Positions 1-12,400 of a DNA stretch of 64,000 nt are shown here, in pieces (position 1 is the first letter of the stretch; each line of letters begins with the position of its first letter). The notes under the pieces were generated by a model. That model worked only from the letters and a program-made list of their open reading frames with translations. It did no database searches and had not been told where the DNA came from. Source of the stretch: Plumapathes pennacea (lineage: Eukaryota > Cnidaria > Anthozoa > Antipatharia > Myriopathidae); the NCBI GenBank assembly GCA_964036295.1, contig OZ038467.1, positions 18,759,670 through 18,823,669 of the forward strand, in the 5' to 3' direction. The position numbers and the translations under genes were made by a program.

Positions 1-215
1 ATATGACGAATGAAGCAGGACAAACATTCTCGCTGTGCGCAAAATGGAACAAAAAATGACGCGTTTGTAAACTTTGCTTGCGAAAAATGATCACGTAAGC
101 TAATAAACCAGTTGATCTGGTTCCTGACAAGTGCTATACGCTCCCATCTTTGCACTCGTTTTGGCCCGTATTTACACTCGAAAATGTGAAGTCGTGTAAT
201 AATATTTTGTAAAAT
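1..215. mobile_element. Palindromic element copy (same family as 15710-16510)
   Basis: This stretch is nearly the same as 16141-16330, including the runs around GGAACAAAAAATGACGCG and CCAGTTGATCTGGTTCCTG. It is one arm of a larger foldback element whose other copies lie in the last ANAPC7 intron and around 11160-11290. Confidence 0.6.
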
Positions 216-222
216 ATTGCAG

Positions 223-305
223 CTTGAAGGAATATCCCAAAAGCAAAGGAATGCCAAGGTGAATATGGCCCTTGCCAAGCTGCACCAGCAACAAGGCACT
301 GAAAG
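223..305 (+). CDS. ANAPC7: ANAPC7 exon (first in window)
   Basis: The exon encodes LEGISQKQRNAKVNMALAKL and continues to TE, ending in phase 2. The acceptor is ATATTGCAG and the donor GTGAGT. It matches the APC7 segment after the N-terminal TPRs, where the family has a GI-x-x-RQ-x-x-K-x-N-M-x-L-A pattern. Upstream exons are outside the window. Confidence 0.9.
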
Positions 306-3300
306 GTGAGTTGGCAGCACAAGGGATATGGTAAATCCTCAAATTTGTGCCAAGAGAGCTTATTTCAAATTTTATGATAAAATGGGGAGTGCTAATTTGA
401 GAGGGGTGCTTATTTGAAGGGGGTGCTTGTTCGAGGGACATAATTTGGGGTCCATTCCAGAATAGGAATGGCGATACTGACGAATAAAATATTTTGCATT
501 GGAGCTGAATTACGTTGAGATGTATTGGGAGCTGTTCGAAATGTCAGCATAAAGGCTTTGAAAACAATTCCCCCAAAAAATTCCCTCAGAACAAGCAAAA
601 CTTTAGATCATTTTAGTTATCCCTATTCTGTCCATCGAACACACCCTTAATTATTTTACAAGTCATGGCCAGATGGTCATTTATTTTTGTGATGCACAAC
701 ATTTGCCCATAAACAACAACATAACGTATAAGCTGTCTGTATAGTTGTAAATAGCATCACTCTTTGTAGTTAGTCTTTGCTCTGTTAGTTTGCCAAATGT
801 GTACAACGTGTTCACAAAACAGTCCACATGGATTTTGATGGTGTTAATTTACTGTTTGTGCAAAAAAAAAAAACATCAAAAGGACTTGACGAAGCGCGAG
901 TTTGCCGAGGGATCAAGTCGATTTGGTAAAGCTGAACGAGAAAAGAAGATCAAAGGCGAACCAACCCTCATTGGAGACATGTGCAACGCCTACTTCGACA
1001 TATTAGACATCAACAAAGATGGAACTGTGTTCCTTGAAGAGCTACAGACTGTAGTTGGCACCTCCACCCTGGATTCCCACTCTGGGAGGGAAAGGGGAGG
1101 GTCACTTGTTCAAGGGAGGTGCTTATTTCATATTTTGGCTGAGATAGGCACCTATTCGAGGGGGGGCAGCTCGCTTATTTGAGGATTTACGGTATCACCC
1201 AAGAATTGTTGTTAGACAAATACAGCTGTAATAATATTTTCTTAGGGTACAGGGGAGGGGGAATTGATTGGTAAAGTACATTATACTCTACTATCTTGGC
1301 CAAGGGAAAATATTGGTAATGTTGAGGTGTTGTGGATGGAAAATATGATCAAGAAATGTAAGTCAAACCATTGCAATATCTGTGAGTGGTTGTTTGTTGG
1401 GAGTTCATCACTGTGTGAGAACATCTTAAAATCTGGTGCAATGCACTAAGTATATTGGCTTCTTTTTTTAAAATACAGATCAGCCATCTCCTGCTACAAA
1501 GAAGTGCTAAGGTATCTATTCTTAAGTAACTCTAGTCATCTGGCTCTATGAATTCTTTTCACCTAACAGCAGAATTCTGTCATAATGCAATTCATAAGGA
1601 ACTTCCCTCAAAATGCTTCTGGCATGATATTCCTTAAATTTGTTGCTACAAACTAGGGAGTGTTAATATAGATTTTGATTCTCTCACTCAAATAGGTTAA
1701 TTATTTACTGGAGCTGCAAAATTCCAATTCCAAGATTTCTCCTTTGCCAGATCAACTTCCATTTACTCACTACTCTTTTTGTGTCTCTGTCCCAAGCGTC
1801 AACTTTGAGTCCTGATAAACAATCCATTTTGCCCAATGAGTCTGTTGATTTTGACTCTTATTGATTAGTGAAAAATAACTGTGTGACTTTTCTCAACTTG
1901 TATGGTTTGTATTGACAGAGCTTGTCCTCTCGCACTTGAGGCTGCTATTGGTCTGTTGTCACTGGGTGCACTGAACACAGAAGAAATATCAATCATGATG
2001 AAGTCACAGACTGTCAATATGGACTGGTAAGGGTCAGTCAGCCGTTGAGTCATCTGTGGTACTGCAGGAGGGGGGGGGGGGGGGGTGGGGGGGGGGGGAG
2101 GAGGAGTGGTAGTCCTGAAAATTTTGGGTGGGAGTGCAGCACCCGGATCTGAAAATCTTTACACTATTTCAGACTAAGACCCAATTTTAGACCAAAATGT
2201 GTAACTCTCGACCCTATTTCAGACCAAATATCAAAATCTCTGACTATTCCAGACCAAAAGGTGAATCAATACCCTATGTATTTCAGACTAAAATTCTGAA
2301 AATAGTGAACCCTACGGTACATAAGTACAATATATGGCTCATAAATGGGAGCACCCCCCTTCCCCATGGGATGTGGCTACCAAAAATATAAGCTACACTC
2401 AGGCTGATCTGATTTTGCCACAACTGTACGGGACACTATGCAGGCTATCAGGGTACATGATTGACTATATTTCTCAATACATTACTCATGTTAGAAGCCT
2501 TAGGCCCCCAAGTCTCCATGACTCCTGGTCAATTTCAATCATCTGTTTCAATCTGTTTTTCATGTATCATGACTGTGTGAAGGTCAAATTAATAGTAAAT
2601 TATTATATAGTACTTATACATTTCTTTTTTCTTGAATGATTGGGAGACTTTGAAGAGAAATTAAAGGAATGCGGATTTAACAAGTTCTTTTTCCCATTTA
2701 CAGGTTGTTTACTTGGGTGAAAGGCCAGTCACTAGTTCTGGCAGGAAAACATACAAGTGAGTCAAGCACAATGTTTTAACCTTAAATGGGGACTCAGGAA
2801 ACCTTTCCAGGTTTTCACTTAATAAGTACAAGGTTGTAGGGTCTTACTGAGTGACTGAAAGATTTTGATTCTCTTGATCAAATAGGTTAATTATTTACTC
2901 GCATTGCAAAATATGCCGGTTATCAGATTTCCTCCTCATGATTTAGCATTTCACACCTTAGCTGGATCGATCTCCAGTTCACTCACTACTTTTTTGCCTC
3001 TCCCTCACCAGGGGTTGCAACTTTGAGTCTTAATAAACAATTAATTTGCCCAAACAAGTCTATTATTGTCTCTTAGTGATTAGTGATAAATAACTTTTGA
3101 TTGTTCGACTTTTTTTATTTTATTGTAGAAGGTGCTCAGATGCTCAAATCACTTGAGATACAGGTATGTATAAATGATTTTAGTATATAAATATCAATGA
3201 AATACCAGGATTTCTCCAAATCTAAAAACCGATATTTCCATCACACACGATATCTTCACATGTGAAAGATAAAAATAGTATGTTCACCATGTCCGCAATT

Positions 3301-6300
3301 TTTGAATATATAGCTCTGCAGAAAATGTAATGAAAAACCTCATGGTTTTTTGACCCCATGAATGTTTTGACTATTCTTGTGATTTTTGTAGGAAATTCAT
3401 TGCAAAAAGCCCATGAAAAAATTCATGGGGTTTTCATGGTATTGATGAGCAGTAGTGTAATAGACAGAAGGCAAAGGAATTTTATTTTCTCGTGTTGATG
3501 ATCTCTCACTCTTGAGATATTATAAACGTGAGTGGTGTTTCATTTTCATTCATGGACTGACTTGAGCAAAGTGCCGTGAAACAGACTTTCCGATTGGACG
3601 AGCGTGCATTTTGACCGTTTTCGGGAGAATCTTGAACTTGATCATTTTCAATATAAAGTTCTTTCAGGTAATAAAAGCTTCGTTATTTTACAAAAGCAAT
3701 ATGACACTCGTTTCCATGTCTTTGTACTCTTATATAAACACTTGGGATGTTGTGAGAACACTCGAAAAAGTTCAAAATCACTCACCGAAGCGGCTCGTGA
3801 TTTTGAACTTTTTCTCAGGTTCTCCCAACATCCCACGTGTTTATGTAAGAGTACAAAGACATGGAAACTCGTGTTATATTGCTTAAATACAAAAGACTTT
3901 TAGCTGCTGATTTTGACAAGCTGTAACCTATGTACAATATCATAGTGGCATTGACAACTTTTGTTTTGTTTTTTGTTTTTGTTTTTGTTTTTGTTTTTGT
4001 TTTTTGTTTTTGCTCAGCACTTGCGGGATAATGTGGAACTGCTTTCCTGTGTTGCTGAACTTGCTTACAATGCTGGTGATCTGGTTAATGCAAGGGCTAT
4101 GTTTGAGAGGGTAATTTAATGTCCTTTCTTCCTAAATTCCTCATAGGGAGAAGTTGAATATTTTCTAAAACTTTATACACTATTTGCTCATTTCATGGTG
4201 CCGCGATCTTAAATTCAAAGGGAGGCTAACCTGGCACGTAATTTGCCAGACATGAACCAAGAGAGTTTCCTATCGCTCTAAAGCACCAGAGCGCCTTCAG
4301 AAGATAAGCACATGTTTTATTTGGCGAGTTATGTGCAGAAAGTTTCACAGTAACCTTCTATTATGCAAAGAGAGCCTTGTTTTGAAGCTCATGCCAGTCC
4401 CTGTGCAATGAGCAAGTTAGTACTTGAAAACACTGAGAATTTTAAGCATTAGCACTCTATCAGTCTATGATCAACATGTGCATGTAAGTGAATGCCTTGA
4501 TGACATTTTGTTGTCTGTACTGTAGGTCCATGCCCTGGATCCATTTTGTCTTCAAGGAATGGACATTTATGCCTCTTTGCTGGCACAAGATGGAAACAGC
4601 AAAGACACAGAGAAGTGAGCAGTTAGACATAAACAAAAACTCTCCTGACCCTGGGAGAGGGGGGGGGGGGGGGGGGGGGTATTCAGTAAGGCTCCACCCC
4701 CAGGTCCAAACCCTTACCCTTTCATGTACCAGTTTTTGGAAGAAAAAGTACATAAAAGATGGTACCCCTTTCATATACCTGCAGTACAAATACTGTATCT
4801 GGAGTTTTTTGTACCCTTATAATTAATTTAGGGAACATCAAGTTCTACCTATAGAGGTGCTGAAGCAAAACAATGTCATATAATCAGTTCACTTAATGGC
4901 AGGGTACCCCTTTTATACTCCTCTTTCATATACCTTTAACCTAGAAAAAGGTCCCGTAGAGTCCCCCAAACACAAGCAAGACATTATTTTGAACCACTTA
5001 AAAGCAATCACCTGCCAACCTCCCAACCTGATACAACCACACACAACCCCCCCCCCCCCCCCCCCCCCCCCCCCTCTCCCCCCTCCGGCTCACAAATTGC
5101 GTGTAGTACATTGCTACACACTTACTACTAACCCTGTCACTCCCAAGAGTGATCAACTTCAATTTTCTCCCTCAGTTTCTCGCCAAAGATATATCATACA
5201 ATAAGGAGAACTTGGCTTTTGATACCTTGCCCAGATGAAAGCTGATTAAAATATCATTTCTCTCTAATGCTTTGGGCGCCCATGTTTATATTTACATCCG
5301 GATCTCGACTTTCCTGAGGCGCCCACGTTATGACTGATCGATCTGACTGTCGCTGCTTGCCGTATTCAATACACTTTCTGAGTTTGCGCTGATTTATTTC
5401 GCGATAAAACGTAGAAAAACATGAGAATCCGCCATTTTCGTACGATACGCCGTCAGTCACTGGGCGCGCAAAGCATGTACGGTGAGAGGGTCTCTTTAAC
5501 CCTTTCACTCCCAAGCTCAAAATACAAATTCTCTCAACCACAAAATAAGAAAATGTATGAGTGATGAAATGAGAATTTGTTTTAATCAGCTGTCGTTTGA
5601 GCAAGGTATCAAATGCCAAATTCTCCATACTGTTTGATATATCTCTGGTGGGAGACTGAAAAGAGAAAATTGAAGTTGATCACTCTTGGGAGTGAAAGGG
5701 ATAAAAGGTTGGGAAAATCTGTAATTTGGGCTCGGGAGTGAAAGGGTTAAGAAGTCATGGCTTATGAACTTTGCACCCACCAAAATAGTATTCCTCCAGG
5801 AATTGAAATGAGGAGAAGAATATTTTCGACGTAACATCAATGTGTTAATGCCATTTTGTCTGTGTACATGTAGACTGGCCAAGGAGCTCATCCAAGTAAC
5901 TCAGTTAAAGCCGCAGCCTTGGGTAGCTCTTGCACATTTCTGTAACATCACAAACCGGAAACCTCGAGCTGTCTACTTCGCACAGAAGGTCAGTGTGCTG
6001 GAGGAGTTACTCCTGTCAGGGGTTGGGTCCATTTTACTGGGAATTCTTGAAGCTAAAAATCCCAGGGGGGAGGGGGGGGGAGGGGGTGTACTCCCATATA
6101 TGAGCCATATAGGTACATGCTGCCCCAACGGGTGAAAGAGGGCATCGATTTTAATCTTTGGTCTGGAATAGGGTCGGAGATTTTGATATTCGGTCGAAAA
6201 TTGCATATTTTGATCTGAAATAGATTCGAAAATTGCAAATTTTGGTCTGAAATAGGGTCGAAAATCACAAATTTTGGTCTGAAATAGGGTAGGGGTTTTC

Positions 6301-9300
6301 CGTCCCGCGGGGCACACCCACCCAAAATTTTGAGGAGTACCCCCTCCCCCCCGGGCTAAAAATACAGTCCAAGCTCTCGCAGGCGACCACCGTGGGAATT
6401 CCAAAAAGTGGTCGTAACTAGAGCTGGTCGCTTACGAGAATGGGCTGTCGTAAGCGACCACACGCTGAAGCAATAGAGGCTGGTCGTTTACAAGAGCTTT
6501 TAGCATCCGCTCGGATGCTCCACCCAAAACTCCCTTGAACTTTTAGATCGAGATCTTATCAAACGAACCATTAGCGCAATATGTCATCATCACTAAAATG
6601 CTATCAAGTAGTGTTCACTTGCAGTAAAGAGTTGACTAATATGAGTCAGACCCTTTGAGTGGTCGCTACCAGAGCTTAAAACAAAGGAAAAGACCAGTTG
6701 GTGTTAAATTCCCAAAAGTGGTCGCGGTCGCTTACGGGAGCGGTCGCTTACAAGAGCTTTTAATTGCAGAGTTTGAGTGTCATTTAAAAGGGATTTCACA
6801 ATGGTTGTCGTAACTAGAGCTGGTCGCTTACGAGAGTGGTCTCCACATATTGCGCTCACGTTGTTTCACCACTCAACAGGCGCATACTATTGATGGTCGC
6901 AATGTCCAAGCACTGATAGTGAAAGGTTTGTTTAGTTGTTAATCCTACAAAAGTTTTGTGTGCTGTGGTCCATTTTCTCAAAGCTGCACGCGCATCCAAG
7001 CTTGACGGGCCACAGCCTTCGATGTGAGAATTGTTTAGCGAGCACTCATGCGTGAACGTTGTAGAAAACGGCTTTAAAACTCAAGATAGCCGTCTCAACT
7101 CAAATATGAGCGCAACATGAAGTATTTACATCTAGACCGAACACATTCCGCCGTGAAAGAAAGCTAAAAGTTGAATTTGAAAATCTTGGCCCGTCAAGCT
7201 TAGATGCGCGCGCAACCTTGAGAGAATGGTGTATTCCCTGCTGTGATGAATTACATTGGAACCTCCCGTAAGCGACCACCCTTCGTTCGTCTTTAAGGGC
7301 CAGATTATATGAGCCAGGCTGGCCCAGTTCATGCGATTACATGGTAAAAATGTCAGCCCAGTCAGCCGGGATCCCGGTGACTCAAAGGCGGGATCCCGGC
7401 TTGGCTGGCCCAGTTCTCATGTAATCGCATAGTCGATTTTTGGTGTGTTTCAAAGCCATGCCGGGATCTCGGAAAACCGCCCAACCGGGCCAGCCCGGCT
7501 CATATAATCAGGCCCTAAGTGATCGCTTACGGGAGGTGGTCGCTTACGGGAATTTCTCACCATGGGAGGCCTAAGTGAGATTCAGCTTTGAGCCACAACC
7601 AGTGTCAAATAATGCAGCTTTAGTGAGTGAAAAACAACTTGTGTTTTAAGAAATCAACCTTTCGTCCTGTTGTACGATACAATACATATGTTAGTGTTTT
7701 GTCTGGTCCGGTTTCTGCATGGAAGTTAGTCCTTGCTCAGAAATTTGCCCTTTGAGAGCATAGAGTGGTCGTTTACTGGAGGTTTGTCGCAGTCGCTTAT
7801 GGGAGGTGGTCGCTCAGGAAGGCTGCACTGTATTCCAGTTCAGAGTCATCAAGGTTCAGCATTTATCTGTTGTTTTTCACAGCGTCTTTACTGCAAGCTC
7901 TCAATAAACAACAAGAGGCCTTGATTCACTTCCGCGAGGCTGTCAAATTGGCTCCTGGCAATTTTGAAGCACAAAAAGGTACTACCCACATTTCACTTCG
8001 CGCCAATCTGTTCAATCTCGTTTCCAGGCCCTTTTATGTCCCGGGACCGGGAGATGAAAGAGCCTGGGAACGAGGTTGCATTCTCTTCCGGTATTCCAGC
8101 CTGGCAATCTACCCGACACCGCGGAAATACGTTCTTGACGTCATTTCCGCTGCATTCGTCACCATGGCTGTCTAACTTCTCATAATTCGAGGTAAAATTT
8201 CACACTGTGTGCAAGCCTCGTTTTTCCTGTGCATAACGTATGCTTTAGGAAATACACTGGCTTATATTTGAGTATCGAATTTTTGTATTGAGTTTTCTTG
8301 ACTGAGTCTTGAGGTTTTACGAGTGTTATATTTAACTACATATTCTGCACTTGAATACACGGTTTTGTGCAATAACCGCTGACTCAAAAAAGTGACCGCG
8401 TTGTCAATCTAACCGCATCCACGACATCAGAGTGCATTGTGGTATTAAATTTTCGCTGGAGTTTAATTTCGCGGATTGCTGATCTTTTGTATTTCGTTTG
8501 CAAATTTTTGCGAATTGCTGCTGGATTTCAGGCGAGTTCCTGTTCTGTATTTCATGTACCGGTACATAAAATGTTGTCTTGTTTATTTTACTAATTCACT
8601 GTGCTAATATGAACTCGATTACAATCTCAAAGCTATCGTAAAGTTTGATTTCGTATGCCATCTGTGCCATGCAAAACACGGAAAATATAGTTTTGCTCAG
8701 ACGAAGGGGTAGCGCTCGAACCGTCAGCTTCAAATTATGTCACGGCAACCAGATTTCACACATCGACCCTTAGTCGATCCAAGTTCTACGTAAAACTTTG
8801 TACTTTAGTGTTATACTAAATTAAACAGCTGTCATTTGTACAGTAGGTCTATCAGTCAATTAGCCCTTTCTCTCCCAAGCTCAAAATGTAGATTCTCCCA
8901 ACCTTTAAGAGTAAAATGTATGAGTAATGTAGTGAGAATTGATAGTTTAATCAGCTTTCATCTTAGCAAGGTATCAAAAACCAAGTTCTCCCTACTGTAT
9001 CATATGTTTGTGGTGAGAAACTGAAGGAGAAAATTGAAGTTGATCACTTGGGAGTGAAAGGTTAAGATGATTTCGGGCTCTTCCTCCAAACTTATCCAGA
9101 GATCGCAGAAACTGTTTGTTGTGTTGCAATAGCGTAAAGAAGAAGATCGAATTATACTGTTTGCATTCAATTTAGGGCGCGTTCGATTGGGTCTATTAAA
9201 TAGGAATAGAACTGCTGATCGGTAAAATGTTTTTTGGTTTGGAACTGATTTAGGTTAGGATGTATCAGGAGCTGTTCAAAATGCAAGCATAGAGGTTTAT

Positions 9301-9390
9301 AAAACAAACTCTCCCCCAGAACAAGCAAAATAACAGGTCATTTTAGCTATTTTTATTCCGGAATAGATCGAACGCACCCTTTTGAAATTC

Positions 9391-9421
<31 letters not shown>

Positions 9422-12400
9422 CGCGCGAAAATTTCATGCCACACGTAACTCCCCAAAACAAATAGTTTCCAGTGTGATGTCCACTGATTTGGAACTCAAT
9501 GTTTCCTTTTCACTTTGAGCTACTAAACCTTCGAGCTCTTTGTGCGTACGCCTTACTGTTGTTGAAACACAATAGAGCCGTTTAAACGAGAAAAAATAGG
9601 CCACGGCTTACATGAGCCATGAACACCTCGTATAAAGAGCACGAAATCCACGTTCACGGCTTACACAATCTGCGGCTAACACAAGCCTTAGCTTATCCTG
9701 GTCTAGGGGTTTTGAGCTGTTCTTATCTATGCCGCTGCTTATCTTGTACGTGAAACCGCGAACCATTTGTACGAGCAGCTCGCGTCTTGTGTAAGCCTTA
9801 CTCGTATAGATGGGTCTGTTAACGTCTTATGTAGGCCGGCTTATTTTCTCTCGTATAAACGGCCCTAATGTTATATACCCTTTGTCTGATTTTAGGTTTA
9901 GTTGATTGTTATATGGCTGCCGAAAGATACAGGGAAGCTATTAGCATGGCCAAAAATGCACAGAAAATCATAGGAATCAACGCCAGAACCTTAACGGTGA
10001 GTTTAGTATTGCTGTGATTTAAAACAGGGAAGCTTGAAGCACCAGGTACCTGATAATGAAGTTCATAGAAAAAACGTTTAGGAAAACGTTGAAAAGACCT
10101 TGTGGGATTTTTTGCGTGTGTGTCGCCAACGCCCGCGCACCGGTGTTTAAATCGTCGTGTTGTTCTGTAGACTAAAGGTGGTGTTACACTGGTCGATTTG
10201 CAACGCGACGATTTGCAACGATACGATGTTGCGCTAAAAATTGTTCCGGTGTAACACCCCCTTGCCAACGATTTTTCGCGATATTTGCAGTGCTGCAACG
10301 CGTTGCAAGTTTTTGAAAGCGATTCAAAAACTTGCAACACCGCTACGTGAATTTGAAGCGAATCGGCGTTGCAAATCGTCGTTGCAAATCGACCAGTGTA
10401 ACACCAGCTTAAGGCTGTGTCCACACCTATGCGCTTTCAAAAGTTTACGTTTTGGTTTTACTGAAAACGGAACTCTCTAAGCGGGCAGCATGCAGATTTG
10501 GTTCTTGCCGATTTTCACTTGTTTCTCTCAGTAAATGAACTCTCTCTAAGGCGGACACTAAATCTGGGTGCCCACACGACATCGTTTTGAGATGAACAAC
10601 CGTTTCAAAAGTTTGTATTTTCAGTGAAATTATTCGTCCACACGAAATCGAATCTGGCGAGAGCTTTGAAATTTTTGCGTTTTCACCCGTCCACGTATAC
10701 GGATAAACGTCGTATTCAAAAGTTTCCACTCTGGAGAGCGTGCACAAAAGTTTCCGTTTTCGTGACCGTATTCATCTGATACGTGTGGACGGAAGGCCAA
10801 TCCGCAAAAAATGTTTACGTTTTCCTAGAAAATCGGATACGTGTGGACGGGGCTTGATAGAGGCCCTCTCAGCCTTTTCAATGTTTTTGTTTACATCTAG
10901 AAAATCAAAGGCTGAATTTGGTTCCCAACACGAAATAACGTAATTAATCAAGAGAAAAATAGGTTAGTGGCACTTTTAGATCAAAAGCAACTAATCTTCT
11001 TCTCAAACGAGTCGGATGGAATGGATTGCTATTCGTCTTTCGACTTTCGGGGGCCCTAAAAATGGCGGAACCAAGGATTTCGGCTCGCGAAGGACTGCTT
11101 AAGAGGAGCCCCTTTAAAGGCCCGCTTTAAAGCGATAGCGCACATCTGAAAAACATCACAAACCTCTCCCACGCGACGCAAAATTTCTAATAAACAATTT
11201 ATTACACGAAAAGTAGTGCAATACGGCTGTATCTTTGCTCGTCAGTTTTATTTTTTCTCGCCTGAAATACTCCGCCGTATTGCACTCCCTCCAGTGTAAT
11301 AACCTCTTTGTAATTATCTGACGTAAATCTCATTTATTTCTCAGCTTTGTGCCTCAGTTTTGGCCGTCGATGAATCTTCGCATGAAAAGGTGAGTATGCA
11401 ATTACTTGTGTTGACAAACTGCAGACCGTGCGATTCAGTTTCCAAACCTCAAAAATTGTTGTGCCCCCTCCCCCCCCCGATGATAACGATGGTGACGATC
11501 ATGTTGATGATAATGTTGATGATTTCCTTGTCTAATCATGCTTAAACAACTGTTTCCAGATGAAATCAGAACGGCGGTTGTGTAACACATGTAACAGCTT
11601 AATATGTTTTTTTCCAGGCTTGTGTGGCGCTGGAGAGAGCTCTTGTGCAGGATTCAGGATACACTGAAGCTGTTTGTTTGCTGGCTGAACTCATGGGCAG
11701 GAAGCAAGAATACCAGAAAGCGATTGATCTGTGAGTAGACATTGACATGGGCAAGCACTGATGGGAACTAAAAGATCTCCAGGAACCTAGGGCCGTTTTC
11801 ACCAAACTTGCGTACGAACAAAAAATTTTCGTAAATATGACTTATGTATTAGGGCCCGGTTGTTTAAAGAGTGGATAGCGCTGTTCAGCGGATAAGTCGC
11901 TATCCAGTGGATAAGCTTTAACATTTAAGCCTATTTTATCAACTGGATAAGGACTCATCCGGTGGATAGCGCTATCCACTCTTTCAATAACTGGGCCCAG
12001 AACAATGATTTACTGATCGCAAAAGTAAACAAAAACAAACAAACAAACAAGCAAACAAAACACTGATAGTGCAAACTGATATGTCGAACTTACGAACAAG
12101 TTTTGTTTGTACGCAAGTTTAGTGAATACGGCCCCTGGACATGATCATGATGAAGTGCTTAGTTAGGAAATACATTTAAACTAAGAAACGAAAGCAGCAG
12201 ACGATAAGGGGGGTTTGCTTTGATATTTTTACCCCCCCCCCCCAAGGGCGCAAACTTCTATATGCTGGCCAGGCTATTATCGAGTGAACTCTTATCACTA
12301 TGCGGACTTCATGTAGACCGAGTTGCAATGTGTTATACCACATTGTTACTGCTCAAAATTAAATAACACCCGTCTCAAATAGGCACCCTGTCTTTAATAA

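Noticed and set aside
3604..3903. Overlapping frames on both strands around 3604-3903
   Set aside because: They fall in a perfect hairpin element within an ANAPC7 intron; the two strands mirror each other because of the palindrome.
5973..6404. Minus-strand frame with repeated FRPKF and ISDQN motifs
   Set aside because: It is created by the GGTCTGAAATAGGGTCG degenerate repeat at 6061-6345; the reverse orientation at 2170-2330 gives the same effect.
10445..10943. Minus- and plus-strand frames near 10445-10943
   Set aside because: They come from an element with GTGTCCACAC/GTGTGGAC inverted ends; there is no domain and no start context.
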